Part shown: piece after piece, positions 9,167 to 17,440 of the stretch
How positions within the stretch are numbered: the stretch's first letter is position 1
How the letters are laid out: each line of letters opens with the position of its first letter
NCBI RefSeq assembly: GCF_001545035.1
Contig: NZ_FCOJ02000009.1
Location: 62,001-126,000, forward strand
DNA length: 64,000 nucleotides
From: Caballeronia glebae
Lineage (GTDB): Bacteria; Pseudomonadota; Gammaproteobacteria; Burkholderiales; Burkholderiaceae
Direction: 5' to 3'
Translations under genes and position numbers: made by a program
Notes under the pieces: model-generated
What the model was told of the DNA's origin: nothing
Seen by the model: the letters and a program-made list of their open reading frames with translations, nothing else
Database searches by the model: none

Positions 9167-9751
9167 TCAGGCCGCCTTTGCCTGCAAGGCGGCGTCGCGC
9201 TCGAGCGCGGCTTTTGCGGCCGCCTTCGTCTTGCCTGCTCGCGACGGCGGCTGGCAAATGCCGCACACCATCGAATGCGACGGCTCATGGGCGTGCGTGA
9301 CGAACTTGCCGCGGCAACGCGTGCAGCCCGCGAGACGCAGGATGCCGGCGTCCTTGAAACGGATGAAGGTCCACGCGCGCGTCAGGTCCATCTGCAACGG
9401 CTCGCCGATCATGTCGAAATGCTCGGCGTAGAGCGAGTACGCACGAGTCAGTAGATCCACGCGGTCCAGCCCTTTGCTGTTCGCTTCCAGGAAGGCGTAG
9501 ACGTTCGCAAACATCGACGTATGGATGTTCGGCGCCCACGTCAGATACCAGTCCTCCGAGAACGGCAGCATGCCCTTCGGCGGCGATGCACCCTTCACTT
9601 CGCGATACAGGCGAATTAGCCGTTCACGCGAAATCGTCGGGATTTCCGATTCCAGCACTTGCATGCGCGCGCCGAGCTTGATCAGCGCGATCGCGCGCAT
9701 GACTTGAGCAGCTTCGGCAGCCAGGCTTTTGGAGGAAACGGTCGTGGTCAT
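9167..9751 (-). CDS. flhC: flagellar transcriptional activator FlhC
   Basis: FlhC is half of the FlhD4C2 complex that activates class II flagellar promoters with sigma-70. At 194 aa it matches the family length. Diagnostic stretches are visible: ALIKLGARMQVLESE, ERLIRLYREVKGASPPKGML, and WAPNIHTSMFANVYAFLE. The four zinc-binding cysteines are present as Cys143-x2-Cys146 and Cys163-x2-Cys166, a fixed offset of six from the E. coli positions. The C-terminus adds an Ala/Lys-rich tail. flhD ends two bases before this gene starts, the canonical order. No flagellar structural genes are in the window, so the pair probably acts on host chromosomal promoters. Confidence 0.96.
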   Translation of the reverse strand: MTTTVSSKSLAAEAAQVMRAIALIKLGARMQVLESEIPTISRERLIRLYREVKGASPPKGMLPFSEDWYLTWAPNIHTSMFANVYAFLEANSKGLDRVDLLTRAYSLYAEHFDMIGEPLQMDLTRAWTFIRFKDAGILRLAGCTRCRGKFVTHAHEPSHSMVCGICQPPSRAGKTKAAAKAALERDAALQAKAA

Positions 9752-9753
9752 GG

Positions 9754-10053
9754 TTAGGCCGCCAGCAGAGCGTCATTGGTGGCGGTCGAGATCGAAGCTT
9801 CGTTGCTGCGACCAGCGAGGCCCGCGAGCATCGCATCGGCGCTCATGCGGAAAAAGCACAGCAATTGTGACGACGACGCGAGCTTTTCCGTTTGCGCCGG
9901 CGAGAGCTTGAGCAGCGTATCCGCCATTTCCGCGGACAGACCCAAATGCGACCGTGCCGCCTCGCAATCCGACGCCAGGACGCGTCGCGCGAGCATCAGG
10001 TACGACAGGTTTAATTCGCGGATCGAACCAAGGTCAGAAGAGGCGTGGATCAT
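9754..10053 (-). CDS. flhD: flagellar transcriptional activator FlhD
   Basis: A 99-residue partner of FlhC. The body reads SIRELNLSYLMLARRVLASD, then AARSHLGLS and LLKLSPAQTEKLASSSQLLC, matching the FlhD dimer core, and FFRMSADAMLAGLAG near the C-terminus. It is first in the flhD-flhC pair, with the 450-bp upstream region shared divergently with the SOS operon. In E. coli, flhDC transcription integrates many signals; here no operator could be assigned. As the genes are probably an accessory copy, they could override or supplement host control of motility. Confidence 0.95.
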   Translation of the reverse strand: MIHASSDLGSIRELNLSYLMLARRVLASDCEAARSHLGLSAEMADTLLKLSPAQTEKLASSSQLLCFFRMSADAMLAGLAGRSNEASISTATNDALLAA

Positions 10054-10477
10054 GGCGGCGGACTAGGTAGTGAGTTCGGCTTGCTCGTTGGCGCCGTTCG
10101 TCAGGGCGCGAGTGAATTGTCTGACTACGGACCGTCGTTTGCAACATTTAGTTACACGCGGTAGTCGTTTGCTACAGCAAATACGTCTCGCGCAATCGTT
10201 CGCGAAGGAAGTTTTATTTCCTTCTTTCGATGTATGTCATATGCGTATTTACCAATCCAGGTGATCAAGACCGGATAGATATTGCTCAGCGGCATGCCGC
10301 TTGCAGCTTCCTTTCTGGTTCGCGCCGCGCGTGCGGAACGACGATTTCGGTAACGTCTACTCGATAAGGAGTTACCCGACTGATGCGCGAAAACGACAGA
10401 GTTACCTTCGCGATCGAATCAGACCCGGGCCGCTGACTTAGACCCCGGACCGTTCGCTGCCCGCATCGTGTAGACTA
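10054..10477. other. divergent control region between flhDC and imuA
   Basis: About 420 bases without a gene. Transcription leaves it in both directions: flhDC to the left, the SOS operon to the right. Relatively AT-rich patches (for example 10137-10165 and 10205-10250) could hold flhD promoter elements, but I could not assign a -35/-10 pair. The only clear site is the LexA box at its right end. Confidence 0.5.
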
Positions 10478-10493
10478 CTGTACAAACATACAG
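10478..10493 (+). promoter_or_regulatory. LexA (SOS) box of the imu operon
   Basis: The 16-bp sequence CTGTACAAACATACAG is a perfect match to CTGT-N8-ACAG, the gamma/beta-proteobacterial LexA consensus. It ends 12 bases before the imuA ATG, so bound LexA should cover the start region and block transcription until RecA-stimulated LexA cleavage. This matches the known SOS control of imuA-imuB-dnaE2 cassettes. Confidence 0.9.
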
Positions 10494-10505
10494 TATGGGG
10501 TGAAC

Positions 10506-11213
10506 ATGGGAGCGTTGGCCCTCGAAGACATTCATCCATCGATTTGGCGCGGCTCGCAACTGGCTTCTGCTCGCGTGAACGTCGTGCCGTGTGGATCTGA
10601 GACGCTTGCCGCAGAACTTCCGGGAGGCGGTTGGCCCAAAGGCGCGCTCACCGACTTACTGGTCCAGCAGCCCGGCGTTGGTGAGATGCGATTGCTATTG
10701 CCGGCGCTCAAGGCTGTCGCGCAACGACGCATTGCTTTCCTGCAGCCGCCTCATCGCTTTCAACCCGAAGCAGCGGCGTACTGGGGCCTGCCTGAGACGT
10801 CGATTAACGTCGTGCATGCCCAGAAGACCGCCGATGCACTCTGGGCGGGCGAGCAGATCCTTCGCACGGGTACGTTCGGCGCGTTGATCTTCTGGCAAAC
10901 GCATGTGCGACCGGAAGCGCTACGCCGCCTGCACCTTGCCGCGCAGACGAGCGAATCGCTGTTCTTCATGGTGCGGCCGCTCGCTGCCGCGAGCGATACG
11001 TCGCCTGCCCCGCTTCGCATTGCTGTTCGCCCTGCGCGCGACAGCGTTTCATTGGAGTTTGTGAAGCGCCGCGGCCCGGCGCGTGATGAGCCGCTTGTCG
11101 TTGGATTGACCCATTCGCCTATCCTGTTGAATCGCCATGCAAGTGTGGATCGGCGTGTATCTGCCGCACCTCAGCCGAGAAGTCTTCCAGCCGAACTGGT
11201 CGTCCACGAGTGA
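10506..11213 (+). CDS. imuA: ImuA, RecA/SulA-like accessory protein of damage-induced mutagenesis
   Basis: First gene of the SOS mutagenesis cassette, 235 aa from the ATG at 10506 (a GTG two codons earlier is also possible). The N-terminus reads IHPSIWRGSQL, then LPGGGWPKGALTDLL and GEMRLLLPALKAVA, the conserved start of ImuA, which resembles RecA/SulA but lacks a complete ATP-binding P-loop. Central ALIFWQTHVRPEALRRLHLA also fits. ImuA interacts with ImuB and DnaE2 in translesion synthesis. Its last 77 bases overlap imuB, pointing to translational coupling. Confidence 0.93.
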   Translation: MGALALEDIHPSIWRGSQLASARVNVVPCGSETLAAELPGGGWPKGALTDLLVQQPGVGEMRLLLPALKAVAQRRIAFLQPPHRFQPEAAAYWGLPETSINVVHAQKTADALWAGEQILRTGTFGALIFWQTHVRPEALRRLHLAAQTSESLFFMVRPLAAASDTSPAPLRIAVRPARDSVSLEFVKRRGPARDEPLVVGLTHSPILLNRHASVDRRVSAAPQPRSLPAELVVHE

Positions 11214-12621
11214 GGCGGGCTTGGGGTCGGGCGTGGGCTTAGTCGTGCTCGACCACGAGCGTGTCGTTGCGCTCGATCAGGCAGCGCACGAGGCGGGTGT
11301 TCGCATCGGCATGCGCAAAGGCGGCGCTCTCACGCTCGCGCCCGATGCGCGCATTCACGACAAAGACGAACTGAAGGAGCAGCAGGCGGTCGCGGACGTG
11401 TCCACCGCCCTCATGCAGTTCAGCCCGCAAGTGTCGATCGCTGAGGAGCAGACGGTGCTGGTCGACGTCTCCGCGAGCTTGCGCTTATTCGGTGGCGTTC
11501 GCGCGCTCAGACGCGCGATCCGCGCCTCGCTCTCCGCCTTCGGCTTCACGGCGCGGATGAGCGTCGCGCCCACTGGCCAGAGTGCATGGCTCATGGCCCG
11601 CTATCGCGGCGGCCGACGTCTCTCCATCCGCTCGCTGATGCGTCAATTGCCGCGCTTGCCCGCCCTGCTCGTTCTTGAAGCCCGACGCTACGCCGACTGG
11701 TTCGACGGCCTCGGATGCACGAGCGTCGCGGACCTGCGGCGCTTGCCGCGCGCCGGTCTGAAAAAGCGCTGCGGCACGGCGCTACTGGATACGCTCGATC
11801 GCGCCGTTGGGGAAGCACCCGAACTCTACGAATGGGTCCAGACGCCGCCGTCGTTCAACGCTCGCGTCGAATTACCCGATCGCGTCGAGCACGCGGAAGC
11901 CGTCCTCTTCGTGGCGCGCCGGCTCATCGTGCAACTGACCGGCTGGCTCGCGAGCAAGCAACTGGCACTCACGCGCTTTTCGATCGACCTCGAACATGAA
12001 CGAGGGCGCGCGGCGTTGCCGCCAACGACGATTGAGGTGGCGCTCGCCGAGCCGACGTGGCACGAGGAACACCTGACGCGCTTGCTCAAAGAACGGGTTG
12101 GACGCGTCGAGTTGGCGGCCGCGGTCATCGCTGTGCGACTTGAAGTGAATGACGTTGAAGCCGCCGAGCCGCCGTCCGACACGCTATTCCCCGAGCCGGG
12201 CGGCAGCGCGGCCGACCACAACCGGCTAATGGAGTTGCTCGTCGCGCGTCTTGGCCACGAGAACGTCTTGCGCGCGGCACCTGTGGCCGATCATCGGCCC
12301 GAGATCGTATCGAACTGGGTGTCGGTGTCGAGCGATGTGAAAGGCTGTCCGCTGCCCGGCGATCAGCCGCGCCCTTCATGGTTGCTTGAAACGCCCATCC
12401 AGTTGATGACGCGCCAGCACCGGCCGTTCTACGGCAGTCCGCTGCGCACCGTGTCGCCCGGTGAGCGCGTCGAAGCGGGATGGTGGGGAGGCGAGCTCGT
12501 CACGCGCGACTACTTCGTCGCGGAAGCGGACGACCATACCTGCTACTGGATCTACCGCGAGCGCGTCGGCAGTCGCGCCGAAGAAGATCCTCGATGGTTC
12601 CTGCACGGCCTGTTCGGGTGA
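11137..12621 (+). CDS. imuB: ImuB, inactive Y-family polymerase adaptor
   Basis: ImuB of 494 aa. The N-terminus (MQVWIGVYLPHLSREVF) lies where active Y-family polymerases carry their metal-binding Asp, and no acidic residue is there, in line with the known lack of polymerase activity in ImuB. Palm and little-finger landmarks remain (LVDVSASLRLFGGVRAL, LGCTSVADLRRLPRAGL). The C-terminus has the family signature: GWWGGELVTRDYFVAE, CYWIYRER and WFLHGLFG. ImuB is known to bridge DnaE2 and the sliding clamp. It overlaps imuA and is followed four bases after its stop by dnaE2. Confidence 0.94.
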   Translation: MQVWIGVYLPHLSREVFQPNWSSTSEAGLGSGVGLVVLDHERVVALDQAAHEAGVRIGMRKGGALTLAPDARIHDKDELKEQQAVADVSTALMQFSPQVSIAEEQTVLVDVSASLRLFGGVRALRRAIRASLSAFGFTARMSVAPTGQSAWLMARYRGGRRLSIRSLMRQLPRLPALLVLEARRYADWFDGLGCTSVADLRRLPRAGLKKRCGTALLDTLDRAVGEAPELYEWVQTPPSFNARVELPDRVEHAEAVLFVARRLIVQLTGWLASKQLALTRFSIDLEHERGRAALPPTTIEVALAEPTWHEEHLTRLLKERVGRVELAAAVIAVRLEVNDVEAAEPPSDTLFPEPGGSAADHNRLMELLVARLGHENVLRAAPVADHRPEIVSNWVSVSSDVKGCPLPGDQPRPSWLLETPIQLMTRQHRPFYGSPLRTVSPGERVEAGWWGGELVTRDYFVAEADDHTCYWIYRERVGSRAEEDPRWFLHGLFG

Positions 12622-12625
12622 TGCG

Positions 12626-15600
12626 ATGGACCTGTATACATCCATGCTGCCCGGCTACGCCGAGTTGCAGTGCTTCTCCAACTTTACGTTCCTGCGCGGC
12701 GCGTCGCACTCGGAAGAACTGATTCTGCGCGCCGAGCAGCTCGGATACCCCGCGGTCGCGATCACCGACGAGTGTTCGCTCGCCGGTATCGTCCGCGCGC
12801 ACGTGGCCGCGAAGGAAGCGAATATCCGGCTCATCGTCGGCGCGCATTTCGAGTTGACCAATGCCGACGGCACACCCGCCCTCGCCTTCACAGCGCTCGC
12901 GATGAACCGCAACGGCTATGGGAACCTGTCGGAACTCATCACGCTTGCGCGCACGCGGACATCTAAAGGCACGTACCTGCTGACGCCGAACGATCTCGCA
13001 CGGCCCGAAGCGCCGTATGAGCACCTCAAAGGTCTACCCGACTGCCTCGTCATCCTCTCGCCGGAATATCCCGCGAAAGAGGAGCGACTGGATGCGCAGA
13101 TGGAATGGCTCGCCCGCACGTTTGAAGGCCGTTGCTGGGCGGCGCTGACGCTTCATGCCCGCGCGATGGACGATATTCACCGCGGGATCGTCGAGTACGT
13201 CGCGGACCAACACGGCGTCCCGGTGGTCGCCACTGGCGGCGTCACCATGCACGTGCGATCTCGCAAGCCGCTGCAGGACACGCTAACCGCTGTGCGCCTG
13301 AACCGGTCGATTGCCGAGTGCGGGTTCGAGCTCGCGCAGAACGCCGAGCAGCACTTGCGCGCACGGCTACGGCTCGCGAATCTCTATCCCGAGCGGGCGC
13401 TGGCCGAGACGTTGACGATCGCCAATCGCTGCACCTTTTCGTTGGATGAACTGCGCTACGAGTACCCGGACGAACTGATCCCCGAAGGCACGAACCCGAC
13501 CGCCTATCTGCGGCAGGAAACTTACATTGGCGCGCATCGCCGCTTTCCCCAAGGCATACCGCACAAGGTGCAGACGCAGATCGAGCACGAACTCGCGCTC
13601 ATCGCCGAGCTGCGGTACGAGCCGTATTTCCTAACCGTCTATGACCTTGTTCGCTTCGCGCGCAACGAAGGAATCCTGTGTCAGGGGCGTGGGTCGGCGG
13701 CGAACTCTGCGGTCTGCTACTGCCTGGGCGTCACCGAAGTCGACCCCGCACGCAGCTCGATGCTGTTCGAGCGCTTCATCTCCAAGGAACGCGGCGAGCC
13801 GCCCGATATCGACGTGGACTTCGAGCACCAGCGGCGTGAAGAGGTGATCCAGTACATCTATCGCAAGTACACGCGCACTCGCGCGGCGCTCGCGGCTGCC
13901 GTCACCACCTACCGGCCGAAATCTGCACTGCGGGATTCGGGCAAGGCACTGGGCGTCGATCCGATCATCGTCGACAAGGTAGCCAAGTCGCACCACTGGT
14001 TCGACTCCAGTGCGGACCTGCTCAACCGTTTCGTTGAATCCGGCCTCGACACCTCGACACCCATCATTCAGCAGTGGGCGAGCCTCGCATCGCAATTGCT
14101 GAACTTCCCGCGTCACCTGTCGCAGCACACCGGCGGCTTCGTCATTGCGCGCGGCAAACTCTCACGGCTCGTGCCGATCGAAAACGCCGCGATGGTCGAT
14201 CGCAGCGTGATCCAGTGGGACAAGGACGACCTTGAAGCGCTTGGGCTTCTGAAGATCGACGTGCTGGCGCTCGGCATGCTGTCAGCGATTCGACGCACCC
14301 TGGACCTGATCTCCAAACAGCGCGGCGAGCCATTTGAATTGCAGGATATTCCGGCAGAAGACGCGAAGACGTACGAGATGATCTGCCGCGCCGATACGGT
14401 TGGCGTCTTTCAGATCGAATCACGTGCGCAGATGAGCATGTTGCCGCGCCTGCAGCCGCGCCAGTTTTATGACCTCGTGATCGAAGTCGCGATCGTGCGG
14501 CCGGGCCCCGTCCAAGGCGGCATGGTCCACCCGTACCTGCGCCGGCGGCAAGGGCTGGAAGCTGTGTCATTCCCCTCGCCTGAGATGGAAACGGCGCTCG
14601 CTCGCACGCTCGGCGTGCCGATCTTCCAGGAGCAGGTGATGCAGGTCGCCATGCTCGCAGCTGGCTTCAGCGCCGGCGAGGCCGACCAGCTCCGCCGCGC
14701 AATGGCCGCATGGAAGCGAAAAGGCGGACTGCAGCACTATTACGACCGCATCGTGAACGGCATGCTCGATCGTGGCTACGACCGCGAGTTCGCTGAATCG
14801 ATCTTTGCTCAGATCCAAGGCTTCGGCGAATACGGCTTTCCGGAGAGCCACGCGGCGAGTTTCGCTCTCCTCGTCTATGCGAGCAGCTGGCTCAAGTGCC
14901 ATGAACCGGCGGCGTTTCTCTGCGCGATGCTCAACAGCCAACCGATGGGCTTCTACTCGCCCTCACAACTTGTGCAAGACGCAAAGCGCCATAAGGTCCG
15001 CGTGCTGCCGATCGACGTCACGATAAGCAACTGGGATTCATTTCTTCAAGGCGACGGCCCGATGGCGCCGGTGCGGCTCGGCATGTCGCTCATTCGCGGC
15101 ATGCGGGAGGAATCGGCTGCACGCATTGAAGCCGCGCGGGCGGTACGCCCCTTTGAGTCGGTCAACGACCTTGCTAACCGTGCACGCCTCGATCGTCGCG
15201 ACCTCCAGTTGCTGGCGGACGCGAACGCCCTTTCCGCGCTATCGGGGAATCGCCGTGAGGCGCTCTGGCAGGCGGTGGCAGCGGTACCCGACAAGGACTT
15301 GTTGCGCGCCACTGCCCGCGAGGAAGAACTGCCGGTGCTCGCCGCGCCGAATGAGGCGCAGGAGATCGTCAGCGACTATCGCTCGACGGGCTTGACATTG
15401 AATCGCCACCCTCTCGCGTTGCTGCGTGAACGGCTCGACGAGAAGAAGATCTTCGCAGCCTCGAAGCTCGCGACCTATCCAAACGGGCGGCTTGCGAAGG
15501 CATGCGGCATCGTTACCGTCCGCCAGCGGCCGGGCACAGCGAACGGCGTGCTTTTCATCACGTTGGAGGACGAGACCGGCCAAATTAACGTGATCGTCTG

Positions 15601-15769
15601 GCCGTCGCTCGTCGAGAAGTTTAGAAAGGAAGCGCTGGGAGCGTCGCTGCTTGGCGTCTATGGCGTGTGGCAGAAGGAAGGCGAAGTAAAGCACCTTGTC
15701 GCAAATCGACTCGTTGACATGACCGCGCTCCTCGGCAACTTGGCGACGTCGAGCCGAAATTTTCACTGA
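12626..15769 (+). CDS. dnaE2: error-prone DNA polymerase DnaE2 (ImuC)
   Basis: C-family translesion polymerase of 1047 aa, normal for DnaE2. The start at 12626 is chosen because YAELQCFSNFTFLRGASHSE, the beginning of the PHP domain, follows within ten residues; the frame is open further upstream only inside imuB. The polymerase core is recognisable (LCQGRGSAANSAVCYCLGVT; PPDIDVDFEHQRREEVI; FQEQVMQVAMLAAGFSAGEA), then helix-hairpin-helix and OB-fold regions (GVLFITLEDETGQINVIVWP). It copies past lesions at the cost of mutation. Third gene of the LexA-controlled operon. A short relic of another copy lies at 26753-26891. Confidence 0.96.
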   Translation: MDLYTSMLPGYAELQCFSNFTFLRGASHSEELILRAEQLGYPAVAITDECSLAGIVRAHVAAKEANIRLIVGAHFELTNADGTPALAFTALAMNRNGYGNLSELITLARTRTSKGTYLLTPNDLARPEAPYEHLKGLPDCLVILSPEYPAKEERLDAQMEWLARTFEGRCWAALTLHARAMDDIHRGIVEYVADQHGVPVVATGGVTMHVRSRKPLQDTLTAVRLNRSIAECGFELAQNAEQHLRARLRLANLYPERALAETLTIANRCTFSLDELRYEYPDELIPEGTNPTAYLRQETYIGAHRRFPQGIPHKVQTQIEHELALIAELRYEPYFLTVYDLVRFARNEGILCQGRGSAANSAVCYCLGVTEVDPARSSMLFERFISKERGEPPDIDVDFEHQRREEVIQYIYRKYTRTRAALAAAVTTYRPKSALRDSGKALGVDPIIVDKVAKSHHWFDSSADLLNRFVESGLDTSTPIIQQWASLASQLLNFPRHLSQHTGGFVIARGKLSRLVPIENAAMVDRSVIQWDKDDLEALGLLKIDVLALGMLSAIRRTLDLISKQRGEPFELQDIPAEDAKTYEMICRADTVGVFQIESRAQMSMLPRLQPRQFYDLVIEVAIVRPGPVQGGMVHPYLRRRQGLEAVSFPSPEMETALARTLGVPIFQEQVMQVAMLAAGFSAGEADQLRRAMAAWKRKGGLQHYYDRIVNGMLDRGYDREFAESIFAQIQGFGEYGFPESHAASFALLVYASSWLKCHEPAAFLCAMLNSQPMGFYSPSQLVQDAKRHKVRVLPIDVTISNWDSFLQGDGPMAPVRLGMSLIRGMREESAARIEAARAVRPFESVNDLANRARLDRRDLQLLADANALSALSGNRREALWQAVAAVPDKDLLRATAREEELPVLAAPNEAQEIVSDYRSTGLTLNRHPLALLRERLDEKKIFAASKLATYPNGRLAKACGIVTVRQRPGTANGVLFITLEDETGQINVIVWPSLVEKFRKEALGASLLGVYGVWQKEGEVKHLVANRLVDMTALLGNLATSSRNFH

Positions 15770-15879
15770 ACTTGGCACCGCTGACCAAGATCGACCCAAC
15801 CCGGCCGCTCGACATGCCTCCTTCGAAATGGCCCCTTTTGAAGTACAACGGCCACACAAGCACCGTCTCGTAGTCTCCC

Positions 15880-16536
15880 CTATTCGGGCGTGGAGACAGC
15901 AGGCGTTTTCGCTGTGACTTCAGCGAGCCGACGATTGTGCTCAGCTTGCGCCGCGTCGATCTGTCGTATCAGTTCTCTCAGCTCCTGGTCCCGGTTCCAG
16001 CCGTTGGGCGCAGGATCGTCTTCAAGCGGCATCCCAACGTGCTTCCGGAGCTGCCGCGCCAAGTCTGAGGCCTGGAGGCCGAGACTCGCATATTCTCGCC
16101 TCCTCTTGCGAAAGTAGTCGGTGTGGTCGGGGTAGTCGTCGTCGAACTCTGCGATACCAGCCAGCCAGCTCTGAAGCTGCTCATGCTGGTCAGGAAGTCG
16201 CAAAATCGCGTACATCAGATCGACGGGCAACACCTTCCACTCGACGTCAATATCAAGTGGTTGAAAAACGGGTGGCGTTGTGGTCGGCGTGAACTCTTCA
16301 CCGTCTGGGCCTGCGGGGCGTCCGTACGCGGTGCCGTCGTCAAAAGCGACGTGCGAACAGCCATTGGCAAAGCGGTCGAGGTGCGACACCACGATGATGG
16401 CCAGGTATTCAGTAGCTTTCCGGCGTTCGCCGCGATGGACCAGCCATTCCTTTACGGCCACGAACGAATTGCCAAACAGCACTCCGCTGATGCCCGATAC
16501 AGCGGAGATGATCGCTGACACATTCCCGGTATCCAT
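15880..16536 (-). CDS. membrane-anchored hypothetical protein, 218 aa
   Basis: I do not recognise this protein. The ATG at 16536 follows AAGGGGA. The first 30 residues are hydrophobic and small (SAIISAVSGISGVLFGNSFV), giving one N-terminal membrane segment, followed by a basic patch (HRGERRKATEYL) and a soluble helical domain with many charged residues (HTDYFRKRRREYASLGLQAS; RELIRQIDAAQAEHNRRLAE). This anchor-plus-helices layout is common in orphan accessory proteins. It converges on dnaE2 with a gap of 110 bp. Confidence 0.7.
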   Translation of the reverse strand: MDTGNVSAIISAVSGISGVLFGNSFVAVKEWLVHRGERRKATEYLAIIVVSHLDRFANGCSHVAFDDGTAYGRPAGPDGEEFTPTTTPPVFQPLDIDVEWKVLPVDLMYAILRLPDQHEQLQSWLAGIAEFDDDYPDHTDYFRKRRREYASLGLQASDLARQLRKHVGMPLEDDPAPNGWNRDQELRELIRQIDAAQAEHNRRLAEVTAKTPAVSTPE

Positions 16537-16625
16537 CTATCCCCTTGTCCCTTGCTGGGCAAGCCATGTATGGACGTGCAGTATAGCGGGACCCGGTACT
16601 TTGCCATCTGCCGTCATTTCGGCCG

Positions 16626-17111
16626 CTACTTCTCTTTCTTGGTAACGGCTTCATGAAGGTACCCTTCCAAGCGGGCCTCGTTCAGTTCCAACGTCAGCGC
16701 CGCAAGCGTCTCCGCAAGGTCGCGCAGTTCGCTTACTGTCGGCCATGCGTGCGATGCGCCGCCCGAATGTCTGCGACCTGACTCCGCGTCCAGCTCCTTC
16801 AGCCACACGCTATGAATGAAGTCATTGCGTTTCTCCGTCGCACGCTTGCAGCGCTCCAGTAGCGCTTGTAGCTTGAGCAAGGGCACGCCTTCGCGGAGTT
16901 CTTGGCGCGCGAGCTTCTTGATTCGTTCCCTCAGCTGCGAGGAACCGTCGTACGCGGTAGCGTCGAGTGCCTCACCAAGATCTAGGCGCGCCAGTGTCTT
17001 GATGGTCATGCGCAGCGTGTAGTTGAGATGCTCCTGCCTCAGCGCAACTTCGCCAATCGCAGCCAACAGGGTCGTGTCGGAAGGCACGTCAAACCTCATC
17101 ATCTTCGCCAC
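16626..17111 (-). CDS. hypothetical protein, 161 aa
   Basis: I do not recognise this protein. It may start at GTG 17111 or ATG 17102; a GAGGAGA lies just upstream of both. The protein is almost all helix (LLAAIGEVALRQEHLNYTLR; LLKLQALLERCKRATEKRND), with an FIHSVW motif and a central REGVPLLKLQALLE. The general pattern, a helical protein with an RNDFIHSxW motif, recalls abundant uncharacterised proteins of unknown role. It lies 89 bp upstream of the membrane-anchored orphan on the same strand. Confidence 0.68.
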   Translation of the reverse strand: MAKMMRFDVPSDTTLLAAIGEVALRQEHLNYTLRMTIKTLARLDLGEALDATAYDGSSQLRERIKKLARQELREGVPLLKLQALLERCKRATEKRNDFIHSVWLKELDAESGRRHSGGASHAWPTVSELRDLAETLAALTLELNEARLEGYLHEAVTKKEK

Positions 17112-17440
17112 ATCTCCTCACCGTGTCCGTCGCTCTGTCCCGGCGCGGTCCCGGCCCCACAGATCGCTTCTAACACGCGGTTGAGCGTCGCTTGTTTCGA
17201 CGGACCGCCCTCGACCCTGAGCAGACGGTCGACGCAAGCTGAAGCAAATGCCGCATGAAAACGTGGAGCGGTCAGTCAACTGGAACCGACTCGATGTGCA
17301 TAACCCCCAGCCGCCGTTACACGTGACGCACTTCGCTACGCTGTCGGCATGGCCATACACCCTAATGCAATTCAAAGGCATCCGAATTCGGTTCTCGGCA
17401 CCAATCAAGCTCTAAAAGCGCTGTACACGGTGCGGGCATC
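17112..17440. other. gap without a supportable gene
   Basis: About 330 bases between the 161-aa orphan and the Sel1-repeat gene, both on the minus strand. I see no gene with a usable start signal and no clear terminator. Confidence 0.45.
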
